Of a stretch of 64,000 nt of DNA, positions 1-11,000 are shown piece by piece. The stretch is from positions 3,677,554 through 3,741,553 of the forward strand of contig NZ_CM002139.1 of the NCBI RefSeq assembly GCF_000454545.1. The letters run 5' to 3'. How positions within the stretch are numbered: the stretch's first letter is position 1; every line of letters starts with the position of its first letter. Source of the DNA: Xanthomonas cassavae CFBP 4642. Lineage in GTDB: Bacteria; Pseudomonadota; Gammaproteobacteria; Xanthomonadales; Xanthomonadaceae. A program made the translations under genes and the position numbers. The notes below the pieces were generated by a model that worked only from the letters and a program-made list of their open reading frames with translations, was not told the DNA's origin and did not search any database.

Positions 1-792
1 GCACTCAACGAACTGAGCGACCTTCTCGCGCATCGTGCTGGCGACATAGCCATCAAATGCCAGCCATATCGTTTCGCAGATTCGGGCTTACTTGCTGGCG
101 CCGAGATGAAGGTGCAATGGCCACACCTATTACTTAGCGACATTGATCGTAAAGATAAATATTTCTTTAAAATTCTGGAAGATCACGATCTCGAAGCTAA
201 ACTAACCAATATCATGCTTAATTCAGCTGCCGGCATCATGCGAGAGATCGACGGCTACGGTGCATTCCAACTGATAATTAACATTTCCGGCAGACACATC
301 ACGTCGCTCGAATGGGCTGACAGCCTCATAAAACGCATTCAGCAAGATGGCATTTCCTGCAGGCAGATCGCATTCAAGATCGACCTTTCAGATCATGACG
401 AACAAAGGACCATGGAAGCTGCGGTGGCGCATTTGCGCGCAAATGGCATCGACTGCATCGTCGATAAACTCTGCACACCACATGAGTTATTGAACCTTGC
501 AAAATCCGCGCCGTTCAGCGCCATGACGATTGGCTCATTGATTACCAAGCGTGCACGCGAACTCAAGACGACACACGTCATGCTCGATAACCTGATCTCT
601 CTTGCCCACACCCTGGGCCTGCAAGTCATCGCCCAAGGAATCGACACTCAGGAAGACCTAATACGCATGCGTAGTATGCAGTGCGATTATCTGCAGGGCT
701 CATCTGTAGGCGAGACTCTAAAGCCCGCAGAAATGGTGGCACTTGCCAGAAGTCAGTACCTCCGCCTCTTCCGTCAACGCCAAGTTGCATAG
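1..792 (+). CDS. EAL-domain protein, C-terminal part, catalytically degenerate
   Basis: The reading frame is open from the first base and ends at 792, so the N-terminus lies outside the window. The residues follow the fold of an EAL (cyclic-di-GMP phosphodiesterase) domain: GAEMKVQW aligns with the signature GAEALLRW, NISGRHI with the NxS motif, IAQGIDTQED with the iAEGVET loop, and CDYLQGSSV with the closing YLQG motif. Key catalytic positions look lost: EAL reads EMK, the metal-binding glutamate and the DDFG aspartates are missing or changed, and the KxD motif reads TIG. I infer a non-enzymatic domain, perhaps a c-di-GMP receptor or a regulatory partner. A GGDEF or sensor domain could precede it. 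Base composition is less GC-rich than in neighbouring genes. Confidence 0.75.
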   Translation, partial: ALNELSDLLAHRAGDIAIKCQPYRFADSGLLAGAEMKVQWPHLLLSDIDRKDKYFFKILEDHDLEAKLTNIMLNSAAGIMREIDGYGAFQLIINISGRHITSLEWADSLIKRIQQDGISCRQIAFKIDLSDHDEQRTMEAAVAHLRANGIDCIVDKLCTPHELLNLAKSAPFSAMTIGSLITKRARELKTTHVMLDNLISLAHTLGLQVIAQGIDTQEDLIRMRSMQCDYLQGSSVGETLKPAEMVALARSQYLRLFRQRQVA

Positions 793-795
793 CCT

Positions 796-1187
796 CAGCC
801 GCCTGGCCATGATCCTCCGTCGCCAGGCGTGGGACTTGCGACAGATCACTATCGCTTCGGCCTGCTCGCCCGCCCGCAACCGCCGACCGCGATCTTCTGC
901 AGCAACGACGATATGGCCGCCTACACGGCCGTTGCGCACAGATTGGGATTACGCGTGCCCGAGGACGTCTCGGTGGCCGGGTTCGACGATACGCGGTGGC
1001 CACCACCATCTGGCCCGAACTCACCACCGTGCATCAACCGGTGGCCGCAATGGGGCGGGCGGCTGTGTCGTTGCTTGCAGACGCCATTCGACAACGGCGC
1101 AAGGGCGATGCCGCCGCCGGCGTGCATCAGGTGATGAAGTACACCGTGGTCAAGCGCGGCTCGACGGCGGGGCCGTCTGCTGGGTAA
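796..1187 (+). pseudogene. LacI-family regulator relic (C-terminal domain, frameshifted)
   Basis: Two overlapping frames together spell the end of a LacI/GalR-type effector-binding domain. The first (to about 995) contains [14 protein letters not shown] and [15 protein letters not shown], the hallmark repressor motifs. The second (from about 993) continues with [20 protein letters not shown]. The join requires a frame change near 990-998. No helix-turn-helix or N-terminal lobe is present: the homology begins directly after the EAL gene's stop. This is a remnant, not a functional regulator. It may be the decayed controller of the nearby carbohydrate genes, since a LacI-type operator is visible at 11657-11672, but that link is inference. 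Confidence 0.75.
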
Positions 1188-1508
1188 GGGCGATTCCGGG
1201 GCCTGGTGCCGCCGGCGAAGATCGACCTTAGGTCGTGCAATGCGTACGCCAGTTCAGCGCGCTGCTTGTCGACAGGCAAGCGCGTGTGGTATCGCGTTGA
1301 GATCCCGCTGCAGGGATGAGCGCTGCGCAGGCAGAACACGCCGTCAAAGAACCAAGTGCTGGTACTCGCACGCTTGCATCGCATCCATGGCGGCCAGGTG
1401 GCCGCCATGGAATGGCGCATCAACGACACGGTAACGACCAGGCCGACACGCAGCCAGCCCAGCCGCCACCGCCGCAGGGCACCACCGTACTGGTACCCTG
1501 CGAGCTCA
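1188..1508. other. Non-coding stretch downstream of cbsA
   Basis: No convincing gene is seen here. It lies between the LacI relic and the 3' end of cbsA, which is transcribed toward it, and holds one strong inverted repeat (1385-1410). Confidence 0.5.
1385..1410 (-). terminator. Perfect 11-bp inverted repeat, possible cbsA terminator
   Basis: CCATGGCGGCC and GGCCGCCATGG form an 11-bp perfect stem with a 4-base loop about 100 bp beyond the cbsA stop codon. No T-tract follows on the minus strand, so it is either a weak or factor-assisted terminator or another palindrome. Confidence 0.35.
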
Positions 1509-3017
1509 TCACTTGCCTGGCCGCGCGCGCACGACCGCCGATGGTGCGCTCGTTCCTGCCACGCCGTTTGCGCTCACCACGTAGTCGTAGCTGGACCCAT
1601 TGGTGACCGACTGATCGAGGTAGGACGCAGAGGCCACATTGGCGTCGACGGTCACGAAGGTTCCCGTGCTGCCGGCACGCCGCTGCACGGTGTAGCTAGT
1701 CGCCCCTGCCACCGGCGACCAGCTGAGGCGGACCCGGGCATCGCCGCCCATCGCGGTGAGGCCACGGGTGGCATCCGGTGCCACGCGTGGCGTCGTCGAC
1801 GCGACGGCTGCGGCACTGGCCGTGGCAATCGCCGGGTACGCATTGTTCACCAGCTCGACGAACTGGTTGTGGAACCAGGCGCCGGAAATAGGCGCGCCCG
1901 GGAACGCTCCGCTCAACACGCCGTCGGCCGTAGTGTAGGTGGGATCGCACATCCGGTCGAAGCCCTTGCCCTCATTGTTCGGAATGAGGGAGCTGGACCC
2001 GTCGGATTCGCCCGGCGGCTTGACCCAGGCATAGGCATCCAGATGCGGGCCCGGCGCCGCGGTCGGCAATTCGCCGATCCCCGCACCCTTTTGATTGCAC
2101 CAGTTGCCGCGATGGAAGCGGCGGTCGATACGACCAGAGTTCACATAGGTATTGATATCGCTGCCGGACGCACCGATCGGGCGATTGGGTCCACCCCAGC
2201 CATTGCGGCCCGTATCGACAATAAACCCGATCGTGCTCGGCCAGCCTGCACTGACAAAGCCGTTATACAGCACCTGGGTAAAGTCGGTTTCGTCGAAATA
2301 CGGATTCCATTCGTAGTATTTCGACGACTTGATCGGCTGCCCGTTGATGCTCAGCTCGGGATTGGGAAGATTCGGCTCGTTCAACGGCGTGGTATTGGCG
2401 GTATTGGTGACAAACCCGTCCACGCTCGCCAACCCGGAATTGGTTCCCTGCACGACCCGGGTATACAGCGAAATCGATGGGCCGCGATTGCTGTCCCAAC
2501 CCAACCACCCGGAGTGACCGATATCCAGATAATTGTAGGTATTGGGGATGGCATGCAGCTTATTGAGGGCGTACTTGATGCCCTCTTCGTAAATGCCGGT
2601 GGAACTGGCCAGGGCGCAGCGCATGTCATTCAAATTGGTGACCAGGTTCGGCAGGCTGTCCGGCTCGATCACGTTGACGATGCGAATATCCTTGTACTTT
2701 GGATCGGCGAAGATCCCGGCAATCACATCGATATATTCTTTCTTGTAGCGCTCCAGCGCTGCCGGCGTCAGCGGCAGCTCGCCGTTGGACGCCAACGCAT
2801 GGCAATCGCGGCCCGGCAGATCGTAGATGACGAAACTGGCGGTAATCGGCGTATTGGCCTTTTTCTGCGCCAATGCGGCATCCAGGTGGCCGCGCAGCCC
2901 CAGCCGCCCGGCGTTCTGCGAGCCGCCACTGATCGCGGCGATACGATCCAGCCATACCGCGGTGGGATAGGTCTTGACCACGCCCATTTTGGCCTTCAGC
3001 GGCACGCCTTTCACCTT

Positions 3018-4089
3018 CCTGATTAGCCCTGACCATCAGCCGCCTGTCGCAGGATCTGCGCCGCGCTGGGTGGATGCTGCTGTCACCTGAAGCCAACGAG
3101 GTGGCGTGATGAGTATCAATGCCGTGCAGTTCCAAGCGGGATTGTCGATGCCTGAGTTCTTCGCGTCCTACGGCACCGAAGCCAAGTGCTATCGCGCGCT
3201 TTACAAGTGGCGCTGGCCGCAAGGCTTTCGTTGCCCTGTTTGTGCCGGACGCGTGCGCTCGCGTTTCAAGCGGGGTGCTGCGATCTACTACCAATGCAGC
3301 GCGTGCCGGCATCAGACCAGCCTGATTGCAGGCACGATGTTCGAAGGCACCAAGCTGCCGCTGCGCACCTGGATGCTGGCGTTGCACCTGCTGACCTCGA
3401 CCAAAACCAACATGGCCGCGCTGGAGTTGATGCGGCATCTGGGCGTCAACTACAAGACGGCCTGGCGGATGAAACACAAGATCATGCAGGTTATGGCCGA
3501 GCGCGAATCCATGCGGAAACTGGCGGGTTTCGTGCAGATCGACGATGCCTATCTCGGCGGCGAGCGTAACGGTGGCAAGGCCGGACGCGGATCGGAGAAC
3601 AAACAAGCGTTCCTGATTGCGGTGCAGACCGATGCCACCTTCACCGCGCCGCGCTTTGTGGTGATCGAGCCGGTGCGCAGCTTCGACAACACCTCGCTGC
3701 AGGACTGGATTGCCCGTCGCTTGGCGCCCGAATGCGAGGTCTACACCGATGGGCTGGCCTGCTTCCGCCGGCTAGAAGACGCCGGCCACGCGCACACCAC
3801 GCTGGACACTGGCGGTGGTCGTGCCGCGACCGAAACGGCCGGTGCACGTTGGCTCAACGTGGTGCTGGGCAATCTCAAACGCGCCATCAGTGGCGTGTAT
3901 CACGCCATCGCGCAAGGCAAATACGCAAGGCGTTACCTGGGAGAAGCGGCCTATCGTTTTAATCGTCGATTCCGCTTGCGCGAGATGCTGCCACGACTTG
4001 CCACGGCCATGATGCAATCCACACCATGCCCAGAGCCGGTTTTACGTGCAGCGAGCAATTTTCATGGCTGAGAGTCGGGGCTAATCAGG
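3018..4089 (+). mobile_element. IS1595-family insertion sequence, copy 1 (1072 bp)
   Basis: The ends were set by comparing two copies in the window. The left end begins CCTGATTAGCCCTGA and the right end, read inward, is CCTGATTAGCCCCGA, giving imperfect terminal inverted repeats. The flanks carry a perfect 8-bp direct repeat TTCACCTT at 3010-3017 and 4090-4097, the usual target duplication size for IS1595. The element holds one transposase gene and lies antisense to cbsA. The second copy at 23822-24893 has the same length, and the two transposases are identical at the protein level. Intact ends and target repeats suggest a recent, possibly still mobile, element. Confidence 0.95.
3109..4071 (+). 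CDS. IS1595-family transposase (ISXO2-like DDE), copy 1
   Basis: This 320-residue transposase has an N-terminal zinc ribbon (CPVCAGRV near residue 40 and YQCSACRH near residue 65) and an ISXO2-like DDE catalytic domain. The candidate acidic residues lie in VQIDDAYLGG, in VYTDGLACF and in the late YLGEAAYRFNRR segment. ATG 3109 is preferred over the adjacent GTG 3106 because GAGG at 3098-3101 is then 7 bases upstream. It cuts and pastes or copies the surrounding 1072-bp element. The protein is the same as the copy at 23913-24875. Confidence 0.93.
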   Translation: MSINAVQFQAGLSMPEFFASYGTEAKCYRALYKWRWPQGFRCPVCAGRVRSRFKRGAAIYYQCSACRHQTSLIAGTMFEGTKLPLRTWMLALHLLTSTKTNMAALELMRHLGVNYKTAWRMKHKIMQVMAERESMRKLAGFVQIDDAYLGGERNGGKAGRGSENKQAFLIAVQTDATFTAPRFVVIEPVRSFDNTSLQDWIARRLAPECEVYTDGLACFRRLEDAGHAHTTLDTGGGRAATETAGARWLNVVLGNLKRAISGVYHAIAQGKYARRYLGEAAYRFNRRFRLREMLPRLATAMMQSTPCPEPVLRAASNFHG

Positions 4090-4277
4090 TTCACCTTTGC
4101 AATCGATGCATCGACCTTCTTGGCGTAATCCGGATTCACATAGCCGGTGGCGCCCACGAAGGGATTATCGACATGGACCTGCGCGCAGACCGTCGCGACG
4201 AACAGCGGATTCACTACCAACAGCGATAGCGCCATCGTGCGCTTGAAGTGACGACGGATGCCTTTGCTGGATTTCAT

Positions 4278-4968
4278 GAGATTCACCTTGATGATTGGAT
4301 GGTGTTTATCGACACGCATTGCAGCACTGCCTTTTTTGGCCTGCGGTTGTCCTTTTTTCAGAGCGCCCATCAGAGATGTCTGGAGCCACTCGATGACGCT
4401 CCGTCAGCGTCCCGCCGAAGAGTCGTTGCGCTGCAATAATTCAGCGACGCCCAGACAGACACCAGGCCGTTGGCCTGCCTGCATTCCGGGACGATTCGCC
4501 TAAGACCTCAGATTCCTTGGAGGCCAACACGGTCGCGTCGAGATAATCGTTGCGACGGTTGCCTCTGCGATGTTCGGAGTATCTCCAGGGAGCGAATGAG
4601 CGAGCAGCATGGGATGCTGTGCCTGCGAACGGGGTGGTGTGTTCGCCATGCGGAAACTACGCCGCATATCAGCCATAAGCAATCGTCAAATATTGCGGTT
4701 GGGCACAGATCCGGCCACTGTCCATGGCGACATTTCAACTGCAGGCATTAGGACACAATTGAATGTGCCATTACGCACAAAAAACGGCCGCATCGCTTCC
4801 CGACGATGCGGCCGAATGGGAGGGTGCCCGACGTAACGTCGGACGTACTGCAGCGCCAGAAAAGACCGGCGACGGGAAGAACGCGCAATGACCGCTTGGA
4901 GAGGGACGACAGAAGACCATGTGCAACACGGCGCGGGAGTGCGCCGTGTCGCATATCGGCACATCGGA
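4278..4968. other. Non-coding region between cbsA and the TonB receptor
   Basis: About 690 bp without a supportable gene. The part next to 4277 should contain the cbsA promoter, reading leftward. The distal part contains the intrinsic terminator of the TonB receptor (4779-4814). A further small palindrome, CCGACG-TAA-CGTCGG, lies near 4829-4843. Confidence 0.5.
4779..4814 (-). terminator. Intrinsic terminator of the TonB-dependent receptor gene
   Basis: On the minus strand an 11-bp perfect stem (CGGCCGCATCG with CGATGCGGCCG), an 8-base loop and a run of six T residues form a textbook rho-independent terminator. It lies about 155 bp beyond the receptor stop codon at 4969. Confidence 0.85.
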
Positions 4969-7905
4969 TCAGAAGCGCAAGCGCAGACCAGCGTAGTAAC
5001 GACGCTCGAAGATGTTCTGGTCGTAGTAATGGTTGGTCCACTGCGCGTAACGGCGCTCGCTTTCGCCGGTGAGGTTGGTGGCCTGCGCGTACAGCGTCAG
5101 ATGGTCATTGACGTCATAGCTCAAGGAGGCATCCAGATAGCCGACATCGTCGTTCCAGATCGCCAACTCATCGCCCCAGGCACCGCTGTTGACCTGGCTG
5201 AAACGCTTGCTGCGCCAGTTGTAAGCCACACGTGCTTGCAACTTGTCCTTCTGGTACCACAGCACCGCATTGGCCTGGTGCTTGGAGTTGTCGCCGATCG
5301 GAAGCGTATTGCCTTCGATATCGGTGTTGTCGGTATCGGCGTCGGAGAAGGTGTAGTTGATGTTGGTACCGAAGCCGCTCAACCAGCCGGGCAGGAAGTC
5401 GAACGCCTGCTGATAGCCGATTTCAAAGCCCTTGATATTGCCGCCACCGCCGTTGACGATGCGTTCCACCGGGCCACCCAGACGCGCCACGCCATCGGCA
5501 TCGGGCAACAACTCGATATTGGTCACCGTGGTGGGGAACGACTTCACATCGATCAGGAACGCGCCCACGCTGATCAGCGACGCATCGGAAAAATACCATT
5601 CCCACGAGGCATTGTAGTTGGTGGCGCGGTACGGATCCAGGTCCGGATTGCCTGAGCGTCCGTTGAGGAACAGCACCGCATCCGGCGGCAATGCGGGGTT
5701 GCGCGGTGGCGTGCCGTTGACCGCATAGAAGCTCACCAGGCCGCGGCCGAGATCAGGCAGATCCTGACGGGCCACCGCCTTGTTGTAGGCAAAGCGCAGC
5801 TTCTGCGCGTCGGTCAGGTCCAGCGACAGATTGGCGGTGGGCAGCACGTCGGTGTACTGACGGTTCAGGCGATTGGTGCCGATGGCCGGGCTCACGCCGT
5901 TCCATTCGACATTGCCGATAAACACATTGCCGCTGCTCAGATACTGATCGATGGCCAGCTTGGTCTGCACGATGCGTGCACCGATATTGGCTGTCCACGG
6001 CAGCGCGCTGCCGGTACCGCCTTCCAGGTTCGCCAGGAAGTACGCCGCGGTGCTCTTCTCGGTGACCTTGTACGAGTCTGCCGCCTGCTGGTAGGCCACG
6101 TTGCCCGGGTACAGGCTATTGAGATAAGCCACCGGGTCTTTCATGACCTGCGGGTTGATCGCCGGCAAGCCCTGGCTGCCCAGGCCGGTGACCTTGAGCG
6201 GATCGAAGTCGTTGAAGTAGGCCCAGTAACCGGGAATCGAATTGAACGGCAGCAGCCGCGCCTCGGAGACGCCGCTGCAGGTATCCACGATCAGCGGGTC
6301 CTTGAAGTAGTACAGCGAACGGTTCGGGTCGGCGCAGGTCGTCGATACCGGCGACAGGTAGCGATAGGTATCGAGCTTGACCTCGCGCTCGCCATAACGG
6401 ATACCGAACTGGAAGCCGCGCACCACGCCTTCATCGAACTCGAAGGTGCCGTCGGCGCGGAACGCGTCCATCGTCGCTTTGATCGTGTTGCCCTGCGCCC
6501 AGGTGGACATCAGCTGCCAGTTGTCCGGGTTGGACACGTCGGTGCCCAGATTCACTGCCGGGTAGCTCCCGCGAAAATCCACCGAGGCATCCACGGTCGG
6601 CAGGCCATTGGCGTTTGCCCATTGGGTCACCCCATTGGCACGCGTGATCTGGTCGCCGCGGGTCACCACCGCATCGGCACGCGCCTCGTCGTAGGTGCGC
6701 TGCGCATCGCCGTGCACCCAGCGGAACGACGCACGGAACGGGCCGCCGTCATCGAAGCGCAATTCCAGATTGGTGTTGAGCGAATCCGAATCGGCGACAC
6801 CGGCCATCGAATGCGCCTGGAAGCGGTTGTAGCGGAACTGGCCGTATTCGAGCACGCCGTTGGAGTCGACCACAGATCCCGGCTGCAACTGATTGGTTGC
6901 CCAACCGGTATGCAGCTGCGCGGCCACCGAGGTGTCGTGATCTTCGAGCTTGGTATAGGCCGCGTCGGCCAGCACTGTCCAGGAGTCGTTGATGTTGAAC
7001 TGGAACGAGCCGTTGATGCCGGTGCGCTGGCGGTCGGTACTGCGGTTATCCAGTTCGGTGGCAACCCAGTTGTAGAAGTAATCGCGCGGCAGGTTGGATG
7101 GATCGGTATTGCTGCCGATGCGGCCGTCGCCGTTGAAATCGAAGCCCACATTCTGCTCGGTGGATTTCTGCGCACCGTTGGAATACACGCTGGGGTGCTT
7201 GTTTTCCAGGGTGGCATCGGAATACGACACCGCCAGCAACGCGCCCCACCGTTCGGTGCGGAAGCTGGCCAGGCCAGAGTACAGCTCGTTGAGTTCCTGC
7301 ACACGATCGCCGTAGGAACCTTCGGCCTGGCCACTGAAGGTCCAGCCTTCGGGTAGGTCGAACGGGCGGCGGGTCTTCAGCGAAACCGTACCGCTGATGC
7401 CGCCATCCAGGTCGGCGGCGGTAGGCGACTTGATCACGTCCACGCCGCTGAATAGCGTCGGCGGGATGTCGACGAAATCCGGTTGCGCGCGGCCGATGTT
7501 CGGTTGGCCGTACTGGTCGCCGCCACCGGCGCTCAGATACAACTCGCCATTCATCGTGGTCTGCACCTGCGGCATTCCGCGGATGTTGAGCTGCGAGCCC
7601 TCGCCGGCCGAACGCCGGATCTGCACGCCCGGCACGCGCTGTAGCGAATCGGTGATGGTGACATCGGGCAGCTTGCCGATGTCTTCGGCTGAGATCGAAT
7701 CGATGATCTGCGCGGCGGTGCGCTTGTTTTCGATGGCCTCGGCCTGCGCGCCGCGCACGCCCTTGACCATGACCTTGTCCAGCTCGGTGACGCCGGCGGT
7801 GTTGCCTGCGTCCTGCGCGGCGGCCTGTGCGGCCACCAGGGTGAGTGCTGCCGCGAGCGCGGCGACCAGTGGCGTATGACGGGTACTGCGATGCAGCTTG
7901 TTCAT
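4969..7905 (-). CDS. TonB-dependent receptor, sugar-type, large
   Basis: This 978-residue outer-membrane receptor probably imports an oligosaccharide released by the adjacent glycosidases, powered by TonB. Start ATG 7905 follows GGGAGGGGACC and opens a signal peptide ending VAAQAAAQ. A plug domain follows with the Xanthomonas carbohydrate-receptor pattern: VMVKGVRGAQAEAIENKRTA, IGKLPDVTITDSLQRVPGV and LNIRGMPQV. A long beta-barrel ends in the terminal phenylalanine typical of outer-membrane proteins (YYAGLRLRF). It lies 142 bp downstream of the GH2 gene on the same strand and ends at a clear intrinsic terminator, so the two are probably co-regulated. The substrate cannot be named from sequence. 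The receptor/hydrolase pairing matches the CUT-type loci known in Xanthomonas. Confidence 0.9.
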   Translation of the reverse strand: MNKLHRSTRHTPLVAALAAALTLVAAQAAAQDAGNTAGVTELDKVMVKGVRGAQAEAIENKRTAAQIIDSISAEDIGKLPDVTITDSLQRVPGVQIRRSAGEGSQLNIRGMPQVQTTMNGELYLSAGGGDQYGQPNIGRAQPDFVDIPPTLFSGVDVIKSPTAADLDGGISGTVSLKTRRPFDLPEGWTFSGQAEGSYGDRVQELNELYSGLASFRTERWGALLAVSYSDATLENKHPSVYSNGAQKSTEQNVGFDFNGDGRIGSNTDPSNLPRDYFYNWVATELDNRSTDRQRTGINGSFQFNINDSWTVLADAAYTKLEDHDTSVAAQLHTGWATNQLQPGSVVDSNGVLEYGQFRYNRFQAHSMAGVADSDSLNTNLELRFDDGGPFRASFRWVHGDAQRTYDEARADAVVTRGDQITRANGVTQWANANGLPTVDASVDFRGSYPAVNLGTDVSNPDNWQLMSTWAQGNTIKATMDAFRADGTFEFDEGVVRGFQFGIRYGEREVKLDTYRYLSPVSTTCADPNRSLYYFKDPLIVDTCSGVSEARLLPFNSIPGYWAYFNDFDPLKVTGLGSQGLPAINPQVMKDPVAYLNSLYPGNVAYQQAADSYKVTEKSTAAYFLANLEGGTGSALPWTANIGARIVQTKLAIDQYLSSGNVFIGNVEWNGVSPAIGTNRLNRQYTDVLPTANLSLDLTDAQKLRFAYNKAVARQDLPDLGRGLVSFYAVNGTPPRNPALPPDAVLFLNGRSGNPDLDPYRATNYNASWEWYFSDASLISVGAFLIDVKSFPTTVTNIELLPDADGVARLGGPVERIVNGGGGNIKGFEIGYQQAFDFLPGWLSGFGTNINYTFSDADTDNTDIEGNTLPIGDNSKHQANAVLWYQKDKLQARVAYNWRSKRFSQVNSGAWGDELAIWNDDVGYLDASLSYDVNDHLTLYAQATNLTGESERRYAQWTNHYYDQNIFERRYYAGLRLRF

Positions 7906-8047
7906 GGTCCCCTCCCAGGGATGGCGACACTCCACGACCGTTTCGAATGGCAATGCCGGGGGGCACTGCGGTGTTGGCTGACGCGCGACATCGCGCGTCA
8001 CTGCAGAACGCCATGCACTGGCATGGCGTGGCAACTTGCTGGCGCGG

Positions 8048-11000
8048 TTACGGGGACCCGCTGACCGCGCCGCTCGATGGTTCGACATTCCAGCCGCGTA
8101 CTTGCAACGTGGCATTACGCAAGGTGTCCGCCGATGGGCCGCGGATCTGGATCTCGCGTTGTTCGCCTGGCACCAGGCTCAGATAGTTGTCGCTGTAATA
8201 CGCCGGCAGGATGCGTTGGCCTTGCGCATCCACCAGGGTCAACTTGGCGTTGAGTGCGACCTGCTGCGATGGATTGCGCACGGTGGCGTGCAACACCGGT
8301 TCGGCACCCTCCTGCAGCCGCGTGGCAAGTTGCACCGGCACCGCGGCCAGCGCATTGAGGCCGCGCATGGCAGAGGCATCTCCGGCCACCCAGTAGAAAT
8401 TGCGCGAGCGCACCATCGCATCGCGGTCGAGCAATTGCAGCCGCACGAATCCCAGGCCGTTGGTGTCCTTGAGCAACGGCGCCAGCTGCAGCACCGGCGC
8501 CGAGACCGCAACAGGCGCCGCGTCCACGGCCTGCTCGCGTTGCTGCAGCAGGGCACCATTGCTGCCATAGACCTCTGCGCGCACGCGCAGCCCACGCACC
8601 GGCGTGCTGGCGTTGTTGACCACCACTACCTCGTGGTCCGGCAGGTTCATCTGCACATGCAGGGTCTCTGCCGCGTTGCGCACCCCGTAATACGCCGCAT
8701 GGGTGTCGTAATCGTGGCTGTAGATCTGCCACATGTTGCTGGGCCATGCCGGATGGCTCATCCACAACAGCCGCCCACTGTTCTTGGTCCACAGCTGTGC
8801 ATTGAAGCCTTCGAAGATGGCGCGGTGGGTGTCGTAGTTGAGCAGCTGCGCCTTGCGCTCGAAATCGTCCAGGCTGGCCGGCGCACCAAGCTTGTCGGTG
8901 AGCGAGCGCATGAAGCTGGCGGTGTCACCATTTCCGGACTGGTGCCAGTCGTGATACGCCCAGGCGTCGCTGATGGGCCACTGGTCCTGCGCTGCCGGAA
9001 CCGAGGCCTTGAACGATTCCAGGGTGGAGAACGATGGCGTACCCACCTCCACTGAAAAGCCTTGTGCCAGGGCATTGAAATAGGCCACCGGCTCACGGTA
9101 GTTGTACGGCCCGCTCCCCTGCAGGTTGACCTGATTGGAGCTACCGGTATACCAGCGCGTGCCATCGAGCTCGGCAACCAGCTTGTCCAGGCCTTCGTTG
9201 AGGATGGGTGCGGGAACGCCTTCGTTGCGCCCGAACAACAGCACGATGGAGGGATGATTGCGGAAGCGTTTGATCACTTCGGCGGCGTTGTCCAGGAACA
9301 GCGCCGCATCGGCGGGCTCCATGTTGTAGTTCTGGGTGGATTGCCAGAAGTCGTTGAAGACCAGCATGCCGTATTCGTCGGCCAGCTCGAAGAAACTGGC
9401 TTCGGTATTCTGTCCCACCCAGTTGCGCACCACGTTGAAATGCGCGTCGCGTTGCAGGCGGAAATACGGCTCCAGCCGTTCGCGCGAGACGCGCTTGCGC
9501 CAATCGTCCATGCCCCAGTTGCCACCCTTGACGGCAATGCGTACGCCATTGATGCGGATCGCCAGGTAAGGCGCCAGCGCGTCATCGCTCAGTGGCGTCA
9601 CCGCCGGCGAGGCCTGCGCACCCGGGTAGAACGACTGCGCATCGCCGCCGGGCACCGGACGAATTGCGCTGTGACGCGCATCGACGATGCGTTCGCCACG
9701 CTGCCGGGCCTTGTTGAAATCCACCAGCACGCGGCGCAGCGCACCGTCCTGGTCGAACAACGACAGTTCGTAGCTGACTTCACGAATGCCAAAGCGCAGC
9801 TGCTGCGTGTCCGAGCGGGTGCCGGCCACATCCACGCCCATCTGCAAGGTATAGAGCGCCGGTTCGCCATAGCCATTGGGCCACCACAGACGGGGATTGG
9901 CGATGACCAGTTCCGGCGTATCGGCCGCGGTGAGCGTGAGCGTGGTCCCACCGGCCGGTACCTTGACCTGGCGCTGGATGCGCACATCGCCCATGCTCAG
10001 CTGCACGGTGCCCTGCACTGCCGTGGCGCTGTCGTTGCGCAGCGGCACATTGATTTCAAGCTCGGCACGCCGGTGATCCGGGGCCAGCCGGGTTGTGACG
10101 ACCTGGGTGTCTCCAAGCGCCACCGGCCCGATAGCGTGCAGCTGCACGTCCTGCCACAAGCCGGCGTTGCGATCGCGTACCGCCGGAATCCAGTCCCAGC
10201 CTTCGCTGGCGATGAAGGTTGGCCCATCCAGCGCCTGCACGCCGCCGTTCTCGCCCACGCCTGCGGTCATCGACTGCTCGTGCGCAATGCCCGGATGCGG
10301 CGGCGGGGAAACGCGTACCGCAATCACATTGCGGCCGGCCTTGAGCTGCTTGCTGACATCGAAGCGCCCACGTGCGAAGGCACCGCGCGTGCGCCCCACC
10401 TGCGTGCCATTGACCCAGACCTCACCGGCATAGTTGATGCCGTTGAACAGCAGTTCCAGCCGCTTGCCCCGCGCTGCCGCGGGCAGCTCGAAACTGCTGC
10501 GATACCACCAATCCTGCCGGCTCAGCGATTCGGGAATGGCCATGTTGTTGAGGCCGATATCCGGATCCGGATACACGCCGCGATCGACCAGCGTGGTGAG
10601 CACCGTGCCCGGCACGGTGGCCACGCGCCAGGCAGCGCCGCCGGTGTCGTCACCGCGCGACAGGCTGGCGCCGGTGGCCTGCCCCAGGTCCGGGGCGGCA
10701 GCCAGTTGCCACGCACCCACCTGCCACGCCGCTGCATCCAGCGGCTGCAACGCGGGCGTCTGTGGGACCGGCTTGGCCACTGGTGCAGAAAAGGCCGCCG
10801 CACTGCGTGGCAGCGTGGCCGGCGCCTGCGGTGCAATCTGGCCGGCCATCTGCTTGACCTGCACCTGCCAGGCCGGCGAGGCGTCTTCGAAACGCTGCAA
10901 GGCCGCGTCAGGGGCCCTGGACGCAAGCTGCGCGACGGCTGCAGCATCCAGTGCGCCGGCCTGCACGACGAAACCGGCAATCTCGCCACCGAAGTGCTGC

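Larger units (their letters stand above)
1509..4277 (-). pseudogene. cbsA: Cellobiohydrolase CbsA (GH6), disrupted by IS1595 element
   Basis: The gene runs from ATG at 4277, with AAGGTG as ribosome site, to 1509 and is split by an insertion sequence at 3018-4089. Removing the element and one 8-bp duplication gives exactly 563 codons, with the junction reading ...SIAKV-KGVPLKAK.... The product would be a 562-residue secreted enzyme: signal peptide ending near VCAQ, a GH6 catalytic domain with the acid-containing motif YDLPGRDCHALAS, VIEPDSLPN and YLDIGHSGWLGW, and a C-terminal fibronectin type III domain. GH6 CbsA releases cellobiose from cellulose. In plant-pathogenic Xanthomonadaceae its presence has been linked to vascular spread. 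No other lesion is apparent in the coding sequence, so the insertion looks recent. The orphan 3' part lacks a signal peptide and cannot be exported. Confidence 0.92.
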
